Below are positions 10,601-22,193 of a DNA stretch of 64,000 bases, one piece after another (position 1 is the stretch's first letter; each line of letters opens with the position of its first letter). The notes under the pieces were generated by a model that ran no database searches, had not been told where the DNA came from, and saw only the letters and a list, made by a program, of their open reading frames with translations. Made by a program: the position numbers and the translations under genes. Origin of the DNA: Phytophthora quininea (Eukaryota; Oomycota; Peronosporomycetes; Peronosporales; Peronosporaceae); the NCBI GenBank assembly GCA_011947345.1, contig JAAVTG010000725.1, positions 1 through 64,000 of the forward strand, given 5' to 3'.

Positions 10601-11289
10601 CCGGCAGACCAGTTCATTCGGGTCGCGCCACTGTACACCCTCCTGGGCGCAAGTTTTTCACCGAGCTTCGCCACGCTTATTCTTATAGACCCTTGGTCGG
10701 GGAGTCTCATACCAGGTTCAATCCAACGCCCAAGACACCTGGAAAGTCTTGGGCTTGGTTCAGCGAACGCGCACCACCTTCAATCGAAGTAGCACACAGA
10801 TCAGTCAATACAAATCCCAATACAGAACGTTGTAAGACGCAGTCTCAAAGCAAACTCAAGCGGCGACTGCTATCCAGCCGCTTGAGCGTAGTTTTAATAT
10901 GAAATGGGTTGGCCTGCAAGACAGACGCCCAACTAGTAAACGAAATGGTCGGGGCGCCTAGACTCCCTCCCAATTGGACTTAACAAATAGGTGGGGAGCA
11001 GCAAGTCACTTTAGCACTAACACGCAAAGAGCACCGACTGGCGCTTGTGTAGTACAGGGCAAAAGAACTCTCTGATTGATATCTCTTATAGCTAGTAGAT
11101 CTGCAGCTCTTCCGCAGATGTTGGGCGCAGTCATTAGGATACGAATTAGTCTTGATCTTAGTATACTTGACTTGATGACGGCCACTTATCGTGGATTCGT
11201 CGCTCTTTAAATCATCTGTGGCGTGAACATTCTGGGTACAAACCACTGGGTTCATGGTGAATGCGAATTCTCGCTAAGTGCCAGAATCC
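7674..11289. other. Gene-free stretch, repeat-like
   Basis: About 3.6 kb without a protein-like frame on either strand. Composition is mixed, with many CTTGG and CCCAAG words, e.g. around 8330-8420, 9990-10080 and 10730-10760. It may be a degraded non-coding retroelement; I could not pair terminal repeats by eye. Confidence 0.4.
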
Positions 11290-11760
11290 ACGACCAAGAG
11301 AAAATCTCCATTGAAGAAATTTCCATCGAAGAAATGGCCGCCCAAGAAATATACTCTTAGAATGTTCATCCAAGAACTTCTTGGGTCTTGGGCGACAGCT
11401 GTGCTTCTTGGGTCACTTGGGCAGCTTGGGATTTACAGGTCCTTGCCTCACACATCGTGAGGTTAGCCAAGGCGAGACGGGTTGCACACTGGAATACCTT
11501 TCACTGTGGCAATTTATACCTTGGTTCTTGGCGACCCGTTTAAGGACGAGGGGTGACCAGGACGTAACGTGCGCTCACGCTCAAGGCAATGTGCCCTTGG
11601 GCGTACATTCCAAGAGCGGAGATTCCTCCAGCGCGCATTCCTAGAGCACGCCATTTCTTGGGCGTGCCTTTCAAGAACAAATTTTCTTGGGTGCACTTCC
11701 TGGTCTTGAGGGCCCATCCTTGGTAGGACAGCACACACCCGCCTTCTCCCAAGCGACACA
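11290..11760. repeat. Degenerate short-motif repeat rich in CTTGGG / CCAAGA
   Basis: The motif CTTGG or its G-extended form occurs about ten times between 11385 and 11730, with CCAAGA counterparts between, at irregular ~20-40 bp spacing. This looks like a decayed tandem array. No function can be assigned. Confidence 0.45.
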
Positions 11761-11906
11761 TTTTATCACACACTTCTTACACCGACGGACAGAACGCAAC
11801 AGCCACTTTCCCGTCGGGTCAACAGCTGTCCAGTGATCATAGCCTTTTATTTCAAGTAACGAATTAGTAAGAGTTTGAGCAAAATTAGAGGCAGCTGTAT
11901 TTTGCG

Positions 11907-13147
11907 CTAAAACTCGGTTTTGAGTGCTTTGTTAAAAGCACTGGTGACAGTTTCAGCCTTGATGGATTCCCAAGCGACAATTGCACGCTTTATTGTAGCT
12001 AGCCGTTTTTCCTTAGCGGTCGTAGCTGTAGAGTTCTCGAATAGCCATAGCGCCTTGAGCTTCGCCTTTAATGGCCCCATGATACCGACATCTAAGGGCT
12101 GGCACACGGATGTAGCATTTTTGGCAACGGCTGGAGAACTGCCATAAGCTCCTCCAAGACAATCGCCTCGGATTCACCTGATACATGGCATTCTCAGTTA
12201 TCCACGAGCAGCAAAGCAAAACGTGTAATATGCAGCTTGACTAAGGAGCGTAGGTAAAACTTCCACACCCGTGTGTCCATCCAGGCTTTAGTCTGCACAG
12301 TATAAACATGCCCTTAAAAATAAAATTAGCAAGCTGGTTTAAAAAAAAAAAACTGCGACTCACCTGGAGGGTATGTCGGTAGTTCTTCCTTTTCTATCGT
12401 TCCATTTTGCTTTCCACGCAATATGAAAAGCAGTGGCAGTTTTATCCCGTCAGCACGAATCGTACAAACCGTGGTCAGGCGAGCAGAATGTTTCTGCTGA
12501 GCAGTAATAGCCGATGACTGTCCCTTCTCGGCCAAAATCTTGCCTGGCGGTGCATCAAAGTAGATGCCAGTCTCATCACAGTTAAAGACTTCGCTAGCGG
12601 CGTAGCTGCTGTAATTAGCCTTGAAAAGCTTAGCAAATTCCTCATGCACTTCTAGTAAGTTCTCCTGTTTTTCCTATAAAAATGCCAAATAAATTCATTT
12701 AGTTACAATTTAGTATCATACCATTTTCAATAGTTTTTACCTTCAAGCCATGCGGCGTGAGCTGCGTGAACCCGTGCCGATATACAAAACGTTGCAGCAA
12801 CCTCAAAAGAGATTGATACGCCGTGAATTCATCCTTCTTTGCCTTTGCATACTCCTCCAACCAGTCAGAGTGCTCCTGACGTACGTAGGCCGCCATCATT
12901 GACGCGGTGAGTGGTAAGGATTCACGCCGTGTGTCCTTCATGTAGGTGACGAGTTCTACTATAAACGGGATGATCTCAGGACGACCAGGCGCTCTTGAGA
13001 GTGTCTTCTCACTGCCTCGAAAGGCAAAAATGTCGTCCTCGTTTTCCGCCACGAAAATAGCGTCCTCCGAGGAATTTTTTGAGCCCTGGCTGCCTGGCAC
13101 TGACTGAGAACTTCGGTGGCTAGGAGTGCGTGTCGCTTCTGCTTCAT
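11907..13147 (-). mobile_element. Pogo/Tigger-type DNA transposase (DDE_1), broken
   Basis: Reading minus, exon 1 (13147-12741) has an N-terminal helix-turn-helix (MKQKRHALL..IPRRTLFSW) and a stretch ending LTPHGLK. An intron of 67 bp follows (12740-12674, GT..TAG). Exon 2 (12673-12364) carries VFNCDETGIYFDAPP with the first catalytic Asp. A 51-bp intron follows (12363-12313), then HVYTVQTKAWMDTRVW, the second Asp in LLLVDN, and QPLDVGIMGPLK typical of the superfamily, to the stop at 11907. Defects: a one-base loss in an A-run near 13028, an in-frame TGA right after LLLVDN (about 12200), and another A-run loss near 12120. Terminal inverted repeats were not found and the 5' end is uncertain. 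Confidence 0.78.
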
Positions 13148-13945
13148 GCTGTAGTGGATCCTCCGCTGTTTTGGCCGAGAGAAAACCTCGCAGAGGAGTG
13201 CCGCAATGGCGATCTCCTCTGGCTGCTGCAGCGCTCTATCGGGTGGTGGAGGCTCCGCGGGGGCTCGGACGCTGCCTCCATTTTGCCAAGTGAATGGTTC
13301 AGAATAACAACTGTGATTTAGCGTTGCGATGCAACACTTTGAGTAGTTTGATTGGTTAAAAAAGATGGTCGCACGGTCCATATCGCTTTTTGCCCGCTTT
13401 TCGTCGAGTTTTGCTGGCTGTTGCATTCTGTCCGTCGGTGTTGTCTCTTGAACGTAATATCCAACACTATATCCATAGTAAACTCCATATGAAGGTCCAA
13501 GATACTGAGACAGTGTTCTGATTCGAAAAATTCCTAACACCATTAGAAGTATCTAGAATATCCATATTATAATAACTATCCAAAACATAATTATTATGGT
13601 TTCGGTTGTTACTTGCTTGACGAGGGTTGTCATCTCCAGTTCCAACATCCTACACCACACTATCGCTCTAGGCACTGACGGTTCACGCTGTATACCCTTT
13701 CTTATGGGACCCAAAAAGCGTAGACAGGTGACCATCAACAGATCGGTTGTAAAGTTATTTTTATCAGTACATTTAGTAAAAGGGAAATAATTAAAACGGA
13801 GCTGGGGCGGGCTGGCTGCGCCGCAAAGCGGTGCAGCAAGATCGCTTGTGTTCCGTTATTCAGGGCATTATTCATTTTCGAGGAAACACTCCCGTCAGTA
13901 AAATCCGTATTCGCCACCCCTGCTCTCATCCAACATCTCATTCAG

Positions 13946-14230
13946 CGAAGCCATGGAGTCTGGGTTTGCAACGCAGAAGACGAAGAAAATACGCTTTGAC
14001 AATACACGGTCAGTGATGCTGCATTATAGGTGCAACATAATTTACCATCGAGTCGAGATTGCACGTGAACTTGGTGTGCTCACCGACATCCATGAACAGC
14101 TGGAAAGACAACTCATGTAATGTTTCAAATGAAATGGTAGGCAAGTTACTGGGCGTCTCCGTCCTCTGCCTCCGAGTTCATTCAAACATTTCAAGTACGA
14201 TGGACAAGTCTAGCATTGACAAGAGCTTGT
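13946..14230 (-). pseudogene. EME1-like pseudogene fragment with internal deletion
   Basis: Two blocks on the minus strand match the intact EME1-like gene at 22194-23766. The block about 14200-14030 encodes LHELSFQLFMDVGEHTKF and neighbours, equal to EME1 sequence at about 23270-23405. The block about 14010-13946 encodes LSKRIFFVFC..NPDS, equal to the EME1 C-terminus at about 23705-23760. The ~300 bp between them in the intact gene is missing. This is a dead, diverged, dispersed copy. Confidence 0.75.
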
Positions 14231-16979
14231 CCAGTAGCCGAAATACGGCGGAAAGCTCCCGGGAACCGGTACCATTCCGTGGCGTGGAAGGCCAAATTCC
14301 TGGTTCACTTGAAGGCGCCGTCCGACCAGCATGTTATCGAAGAGCTTACGGCAGGGCGAGACCAGCCGGCATCGTGATTTGGAGCGCTGTCGAGCGTCAA
14401 TACACCATAAACATGGCGTCCGGCGTGGTGCAACTTGTGACGGGATTGGAAGAAATTGTGGACTTGGACGAAGAATCTGAGCGACCTTTTCTACCACCTT
14501 AGCGTTGTCTGTGGACAGGTTAACCGCTGTTCGACTGATGCGCTAGGAGCCGGCATGACCCCGTCTCAGCTGATGCTAGTCGAGATCCTGGCCGTGCTCT
14601 AGTCCACCTCTGCGCGGCTATTATCTTCAAGCCCGAAGAATTTGTCGTGGAGAAGGTTGGAGTCAAGTTGTGTGCTATCAACAAGAGCACGGCAGCGGTA
14701 ATGAGTTAAGGAACGGGTGTTCCAGTGAACTACGTGCAGGCGCGATCGCCTGCTGCGCTGCACGCACCACGCGCATCAGCGCTTGGTAAGTGGTAAACTT
14801 CGTCTGCTTTTGGCTGTGATGACCATCACAAAACTTAGGACACATGAAGTGTCACAATTATGCAGGAGTGACCAATGATCTCCAGGGAATCTTTAAGGCG
14901 GCCTGCATTAAGAGGAAGATGGATCATGACGCTCACGACTATCGTCGGAGCATCTGGAGCTACTCAAGCACGAAGATGCTGCAAGTGCAGGCTCAACCAA
15001 TGCCCAAGATGGCTAGACAAGGCCAGGGTAACACCAAAGAGAGGCACGAGATCCCCTGGCTGAATGTCTGCCGCAAGAAGTTCCTTGCAAAACGGTCCAC
15101 GCTGAGCAGCCTCTGAGCCCAGCTGTTTCAATCTCGCCACCGCCTTCCAGCTTTGACGATTAGCTGTCGCCCGGATCCGCCCTTCCGGATTTTGAGCCAA
15201 CGGACACTGACAGTCCGATGTGATCCTTCAACGCGGCGGCCAGAGACGTGTCGGCCAATGTCGGGGCTGTCGAGATAGGACAGCCTCTCGCGGACGATGA
15301 TCAAGCGATCGCTGGGCACGCTGACAAATTTGATAAGGCAACCACGGAGCTGGAGGACACGGTAAGATCTTTATGCCCAACTTTATTGAGTCAGACCGAT
15401 TGATTGACATTTGATTCGTGGGTTCTGGACTCAAGATGCATCTTTGGGCTGGCAAATGAAGCAAGCAAGCTAATAGAGAGCAAACCCGATAATGGATATG
15501 TATTTACACGTACAGGAGGGTCTAAATAAAATAAGGCACATATTGGTACTGTGAAACTATATTTGAGTAGACCAAAGGACACAAAGCCATTTCTTTACGC
15601 AAAAACGAATATACTAAGCTAACCGGTTAAAAAGGAGTGGACATAGAATTGTAGAGTCCCCATCGGGTGAACTAAAATTTGTACTCTACAACCGAGAGTT
15701 AGTAAGCCCTGAGAATAATCGATGACAGCACGTCGTGGCGCTGGGCGTACGTCCTTCGGAACAAGAAGGAGGTAAATGAGAAAGTAAAAGAGCTCCTTCT
15801 TCACCTAGAGCGCGAAGGAAGGTTTACAATTTGTTGGATGTGGTCTGACGGAGGAACGGAATTTGTAAACTTGGTCGTCGAAAAAGCAGGGATTGTCAGA
15901 TTTTTTGTACTGTTCCATTTTAGCCTGACTGCATGCATTTCATACGTTTTAACATGTTTTACAACATGTTAAGAAATATGGCTATCTTGTCTTGTCCAAC
16001 ATCTGCGATAGGGAGGAGATAATATAAAAATTATAGTCCATTTTTTAATATTGGATTTTTAAAGTCATTACTTTATTTTAAAAATAAAACAATAATTTAA
16101 ATTATAGATTGCCTATCAGGATTGATGGTGACACAGCCCGTACGTAGAATTTGATGGTATTAAGAGCTCTCATCTTTCAAAGCTGATCAGGGTTTTTGTG
16201 ACGGCAAGCACAAGAGTGAGAAATATATTATCCGATGACAACAACAGTTGCTGATGTGTAACCGTCTGACTCTAAAACTTTGAGGACGCAAATCAACAAA
16301 ACAAGTCTTCAGACCGCATGTCCCATTACGATTATTGTCAACTATCAGCACCAGAACCTACAACCATGTACATGTATAACGCTCGTTTTCGGCATAAGTT
16401 TAGTTATGCAACGGGCTAATAAGCCGTTACCGACGTACACTCGCGCGTTGGTTAGTTGGTAGGAAATCGAACTCTATTTGAATATCGAGACGGCTTCGAC
16501 ACGCAAGTCCGTCATGACAAGTAACTCTAGCGAGTTGTTGATTAGCCACCGTGCTTGATAGGGTGGCATTGTGTGACAGGGAACATGTCACTAGTTATAC
16601 CAACCGTAAAACCTTCAACAATATGACAGTAAAATATAGAAAATGTAAAATGGGGAAACAGAAACAATAAAAACAGTCTACCTCTAACCCAGGTCCGGGC
16701 ATTGAGCCGTTGTCGAGTCGCTTCCCGATGATGAGAATAGGAAGTCAGCAAGTTTCGCGTGGTAACGGTGATGGCAAGCACGAGCACTTTGTACCGGCAG
16801 TGGCCTCACAGGTATCCAGTATGCTGGTGGTAGCCTTAAGGACACTTGCAGCGTCCTCGTGGACACTCGTGGCGACTCCACGTACACTCGGCGCGGCGGT
16901 GGCGAGTTCCCATTCCCGAATAGGGAATGCCGCCAGCATGTCCACAGATAGAAGCTTCTGGAGTGCTTCGCAATAGCCT
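14231..16979. other. Gene-free stretch
   Basis: No convincing coding sequence. 15900-16110 is strongly AT-rich and contains a perfect 10-bp inverted repeat (ttaacatgtt, 15949-15958, and aacatgttaa, 15963-15972). Other frames are short and lack recognisable motifs. Confidence 0.4.
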
Positions 16980-17183
16980 CTATGTCGGTCCCGGTATTTG
17001 GGCGACGACGTCCCGGCACAGATCATCTGTAACGCTGCCGGTGATCATGACGCCGAGCGCATTGGCCTTCTTGGACTGAGTCATTAGAATACCATTGTCA
17101 TACATATGATAATACCAAGGTTCTGATTCCCATTCTTTCATTTGGGTATTTCGATTTATAGTTGCAATAATGCTTTTATGCAT
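16980..17183 (-). pseudogene. Possible retrotransposon gag fragment
   Basis: A 67-residue frame with WYYHMYDNGILM and KKANALGVMITGSVTDDL resembles the helical N-terminal region of Copia-type gag proteins, where a residue count such as KALAxI..S..D precedes a conserved Trp. The match is weak and isolated, and neighbouring frames add nothing clear. It could be chance. Confidence 0.25.
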
Positions 17184-18539
17184 CAGATCATTTGTATTGC
17201 AGTGACGAATACTAATATTGTTCTCTAGCGTCCAGATGCCTGAAATCCAAACGTTTTGTGGATTCTTCGTTATACTGCTTGCAGCGGTGTTATCACACGA
17301 TCATTGAACTGGCGTCTTCAGCGTGTGTCCTAATTTGTTTTAGCGGCATTCGGGTAGCTAAACAGTAAGTCTTCCACGTCGCGCTTAAACTCTACCAGCA
17401 TCACATCGCCAAGACTCCGTGGATCGAGGAGATTGGGAAAGCCATAAGCCACTCCCTAGATCAGTGAAAGGGGGCTTTTGCTCGATCAGAAAGGTATAAC
17501 AAATCGGCTTTACTGAAGCTGAGAACGGTTCAAAACTTAGTTGGAAGCGGATAAAAAGCCTGGAAAATTCGGAATCGGAACCAAATCGCTTTGAAACAAC
17601 GTGATGTACTAATCAATCGGCTGCAGGAGTGCAATGTCCTCGTTCAGCTTCGTTGGAAAATATTATCACTGACTGACGCTTTGACTTCAGCTCGTTTTGT
17701 TCGTTGTGCAGCAGTACTGATGACATATTCTCGATCAGCGACTTTGGCAGTAATTATTAAATACGATTCCTTAATAGTCTCGAATCAGCGTTGGTAAAAT
17801 CCCCATTTGGTGCTTGCTGGACATGCGAGGTGCCTTTTGTTCTCAGCATCTTGAGCCGCCTCGAGTTTTGCCTTGACGACATGATCATACGAGAGAAAAA
17901 AATCAACCATTTTTTTCACTCTACAGCAAAGTGAAGAAGAGCCTCAAACGGGTAACCTTCAGGGTACTGTGTTGTCGAGTCATTCTCTTTGCAGACTGTC
18001 GCCCCAATCGACTGTATTACCCAACCCAAATCAGACGCAATCCACTCCGCATTTTCCCCTATCCACCAGTTGCCACCGAGCTGATGAAAGCTGCCTCATC
18101 TGGGGCCACAGCCATGTAATTCCTAATATGCTCGTTCGATATGTCTGATCAGCCATCCAACGTCGAGCAAACATGATTGAATGATGTCTGTAGAAACGAC
18201 TTTACACTTGCTCAACGCCATCAAAGCATTGGGTGAATAGTGGCTTCAGCAGCCCCAACAAACTAAACGTATGTAGCAAAAATACCGTCGCACTTCAGCG
18301 TTTTGTTACTCCTGTAACAGACAACGCCTAAAGTAAATGTCCATGCAAATCAACATGGTCGACCTTGACAGCACCGCGAGCCTTCGCTCAAAGATCGATC
18401 TTGGCGCCGAGGCTTAGAGACATGGGCGCTCGCACGTCGTCATGTGGTAGAAAACGAAGAACTAGGGTTGTTCCTGCTTCTTGAGCTCGAGCGATTGACA
18501 GACACGCCTTTTTCGTATAGAGATCGTATTCTGATGCCA
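17184..18539. other. Gene-free stretch
   Basis: Only short unremarkable frames on both strands; no motif recognised. Confidence 0.4.
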
Positions 18540-18960
18540 TAGTTTCGGCTGAATGTCCTCGCCATGACGGACTCCAAAGCCGAGGACCAGCTTCGCTTTA
18601 CCACGAGTGAGTTGCAGATTGTTGTGCGGTACATGAAACCCCCAGACCCTATCATCACGAAGGAGGGTGTTCGCTCGACAACTCTGGATGCGCTGGCTGT
18701 CTGCATGAGACGAAACGATGTTTCTTCATCGATGGATCTATATGGCAGCAATGTTAGAGCGAGCCCCGTCGGCGCTCTGTAACGATTTCTACTTTGTCTT
18801 GGAGCATATCCAGGAGAACTTCTCGGATATGCTGTACTTTCATGAGGATCGGATCGTCCGCAACTTGGGAGGAAAAATCGAAAGCAGCCCAACATTGAAC
18901 TGCAGTGCCCTCGTATGGGTCTTCTGCACCCTCGATGTGGACTGGCCTACTTTACCATGA
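18540..18960 (+). pseudogene. PIF/Harbinger-type nuclease remnant
   Basis: Two overlapping plus-strand frames read as the N-terminal half of a Harbinger (DDE_4) transposase. The first holds ELQIVVRYMKPPDPIITKEG and then TTLDALAVCMRR. A shifted frame continues WIYMAAMLERAPSALCNDFYFVLEHI and later FHEDRIVRNLG. The pattern 'ALAVCxRR..W.DM...F.R..SALC.IFY' is characteristic of this family in oomycetes. The catalytic half is absent and the frame is broken near 18715, so the copy is inactive. Confidence 0.65.
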
Positions 18961-19176
18961 CCACGGCTAATGCACCCATGATTTGATGGTTGTTTTAGGT
19001 AACATTAATGAGCAGCGCTGATTGGTTCGCTAGCACCTACATGTGTTAAGCATTGCATGGATAAAGTATTCATGGATGCGCAGTTTGTCGATCTACTGCC
19101 AATGCTGCGGGTTCAGTGGTTTTGGTTTCGCACTCTGCAACATTATTATCTTACTATGCCTCCAAAATAGCTATAG

Positions 19177-20261
19177 GTGCACTGCTTCACTAACACAACC
19201 GAAAAAGACACCAGCTACACCGCCAGCGGCGGGATCTCTGGGATGGAAACGGTATACGGAGACCGACCTCCATGGCTACTTGAACTCATCGAACAGATTG
19301 GCCCAAAGAGTATTGTAGCTGGGGACTATATCATGTATTACGGTCCAAACACGGTTACGGAGCCGCAGTGGCTCAGGACTGCACGCGTGTTGCGTGTAGA
19401 ACCTGGCGTCAAATACCTGCTGCACCTCGACAGCCACGACAAAATCGATTGTATCATAAATAGGTAAGTGGTATTGTGATGGCACTGGAATTGTGAACAC
19501 CGCTAGCCAGAGCAGGGCTGCTTTCAGCTGACAGTACGATGACAGGTACTTAAACTCGTTGGTTGGCAAGCTGCCGCGTGACGCAACTGTGTTCAACGCG
19601 CAACTCTATTTCTTGTCCCTTCATCGTGTGCGGCTAGCCCACCTGGAAAAGCTAAACGGATTAGTCGCAACGCCAAATTCACAGCTACCCTGGCACGCTC
19701 CTTTCTTGTTATGAAATGACTGGCTTCTGAACGACAAAAGTTTCTTATGGTTGTGTACAGATCGCAGCTATTCGTGTCAAATACGCGTTCAATTGCAAAA
19801 TATTTGTCCACAACGGCTGGAAATGTTCTCATGTGATAGCAGCCATGGTGCTGCAGGGTGATCTCAAGATTTCAGGAATGCTTGCGGCTGTGTTCGTCCA
19901 CAAAGCAGCGGGGGACAGCGTAAACGGAATTGTCCCCTCGTTGCCAGCAAAAGCAGACTCGCATCAGTTTTCAGTGGATGTCTTGACGCAATATTTTCTC
20001 CTTCACCCTCTTTATCGGGTGAATTGGACTGTCATGAAAGAAGTCCCATTACAATGACGACATCAATGGACTGACGCACTACTGGCAGGGCAAGTTGACC
20101 TTGTGGAGAGAAGTTCAGGGCCGTTACTACTGGTTGCTCAGGTTTTCTGACTTGCGTCGTCTTCAGGTCGACTGCAATACGCTGTCAGAGGTGCTTCACG
20201 ACGCGTATATCCACGGAGCGGATTTCACAGGGCCCATTTTCTTCGAGCCTGGACCTTAACC
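19177..20261 (+). pseudogene. Degenerate open-frame series of unknown type
   Basis: Three plus-strand frames look protein-like but are out of phase. 19177-19467 has DRPPWLLELIEQIGPKSIV and LRTARVLRVEPGVKYLLHLD. 19833-20057 has LAAVFVHKAAGDSVNGIVPS. 20065-20261 has GLTHYWQGKLTLWREVQGRYYW and ends FFEPGP before a TAA. I do not recognise the family; its location suggests a transposon-borne or dead gene. Confidence 0.3.
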
Positions 20262-22193
20262 GGTCACAAAGCTAGCGCCTAAGCTATTGATAAAGCATAC
20301 TTCCTATCACCTTGGTGTCATTATTGCAGTTCTTCGCGCGATCTTCGCAAGTACAGAATCACGAATCCTTGTTGAGAATCATTTTTGCACGGCACCCCTC
20401 GATTAGCATACGTTTTCTAACGTTACTCGGTTAGAATCCATGTGTACTCGAAATTAACACCCGCCCCGCCATAGTACCAGCGTATATGGCAGTGAAGTCA
20501 TCCAGTTGTGCGTCGTTGATAAATTGCTCTGCCGTTGGCACATTCGTCGGAATGTCGCTGCTCAGGCCAAAACGAGACGGAAATACTAGTTAGATGCCGA
20601 TCGCTTCATTGCTAGTTTCGATGGTGCTGTATCGGCGACGACTGAGGATGAATTTAACACTCGTTGTGCTGGTCTCCGGATATCAAGCGCAGAATTGGCA
20701 GATTACTTAGATTTTACCTGGTGGCCGCACGAAAAGAAAATAGATGCCTTCTGGACGAATTGCTACACTCATTTCGGCTGCATCTACGGTGGAACGCACT
20801 CATGACAAAATGAAAAGCTGATTATATAATTCCCAGGGCGATTTGTTCTGAGTTTTTCAAAACTTGCTGCCTTATTGGATGAAGCATGTGCCTCGAAGGA
20901 CATCTGCAGTATTCCAACGATATTCCACGGCAAGTCAAGGTACTCTTGTGTGGTGAAGACCATCAGTGTGTGGGCAATCACACAGGCAAATAAGCTGTGG
21001 CAGAAGGTTTACAAATTGCGTGTCCGGCTTAGAAAGGAGCGTTTATGACGGGCCTCCATGATCTAATAGAGATAATAGCAGCAGAAATTGATGTTAATTT
21101 TACCGTACCGCTGAGCTCGCTGACGAATTATCGGAGCTCCGGGAATGTTGGTTGAGTTCACCATGAATTTTACGGCGTTGAAAGAATACCAGTCAGCACC
21201 CTCGTGTTGGGAGCTTTGACGTAGAAGTAATTATTTTTCCGTGAAGGATCTATTGGGCTTGCTCTACGTCAGTCCCGATAAGTAATCTCTCCTTCCTCTT
21301 CATCCGACGACACAAACTCAACGTTGCTGCAGATGCTGTCCCCGTTGTTCGTTTGAAGCGATGACTATGCCGAACACTCTGGGGATATTTGCTGATTTGA
21401 GAAGCGGATGGAGCGAAGAGCGGAAATGGATGTTCGTGCACGAGCGAAGCACGGCCTCACTTCGCTTTTGCCGCTGCTGCGCCGAGGTCGACTACCCACC
21501 CACCTCACCCCAAGTAGTAAAGGGTTCCGCTTTCGCGGGACTCCGTGCACACACAGAGCAATAAACCTTTCCCTCTTCCTTTCGTGCTGAACGAATGTGT
21601 GCAGGAAGCTGTCAATGAAAGGATCGCAAAGGGAAATTACACTCCGTTGCGGTCTTAATTTAAGCGCCGGAGCAGATAATGTTTTTCAGGGGTCGTTGAT
21701 GTAATGACTGGCTGTTAATAAAGTGGCAGCATCACTCACCAAATCGCCAAAGCACGATTGGTACTCGATTTTCACACTTTCTTTGTTTCCTCGATTAGTT
21801 GGCGTTGTTTACTCGGTAATAAGCTACACCCGTACTATGGAATCCATTTTTAGCTACCGCCGGGAACGCTACAGACTCGTACGGTGTTGAAGCCTCCGTA
21901 GACACTGCTACCAGCAGAAGACCACAACACAACAATGATCCGAGCAACCTGGAGAACAATACGGACTCATCAACGCGGCGATACCAAAGCTGTTAAAGTC
22001 ATCTTACACCTTATGACGCGCTGTGCCATATAGCAGTGCTTTCTGTGTTCATGGTGCTCCCATGAGAGTGCTCCTTAGCAACTCCCGAAACATTGATCTG
22101 AGGAAATCGTTGTTAAAAAATACAAATCTATTTTTCCAGTATTCTATAAAACAATTCAAATTCGCATTTGAAATTTCACTATTCGGCGCAATA
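20262..22193. other. Intergenic stretch upstream of EME1
   Basis: About 1.9 kb with no recognisable gene on either strand. Short frames near 20780-20980 and 21250-21590 have no motif. The last ~150 bp are AT-rich and are likely EME1 5' sequence. Confidence 0.4.
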
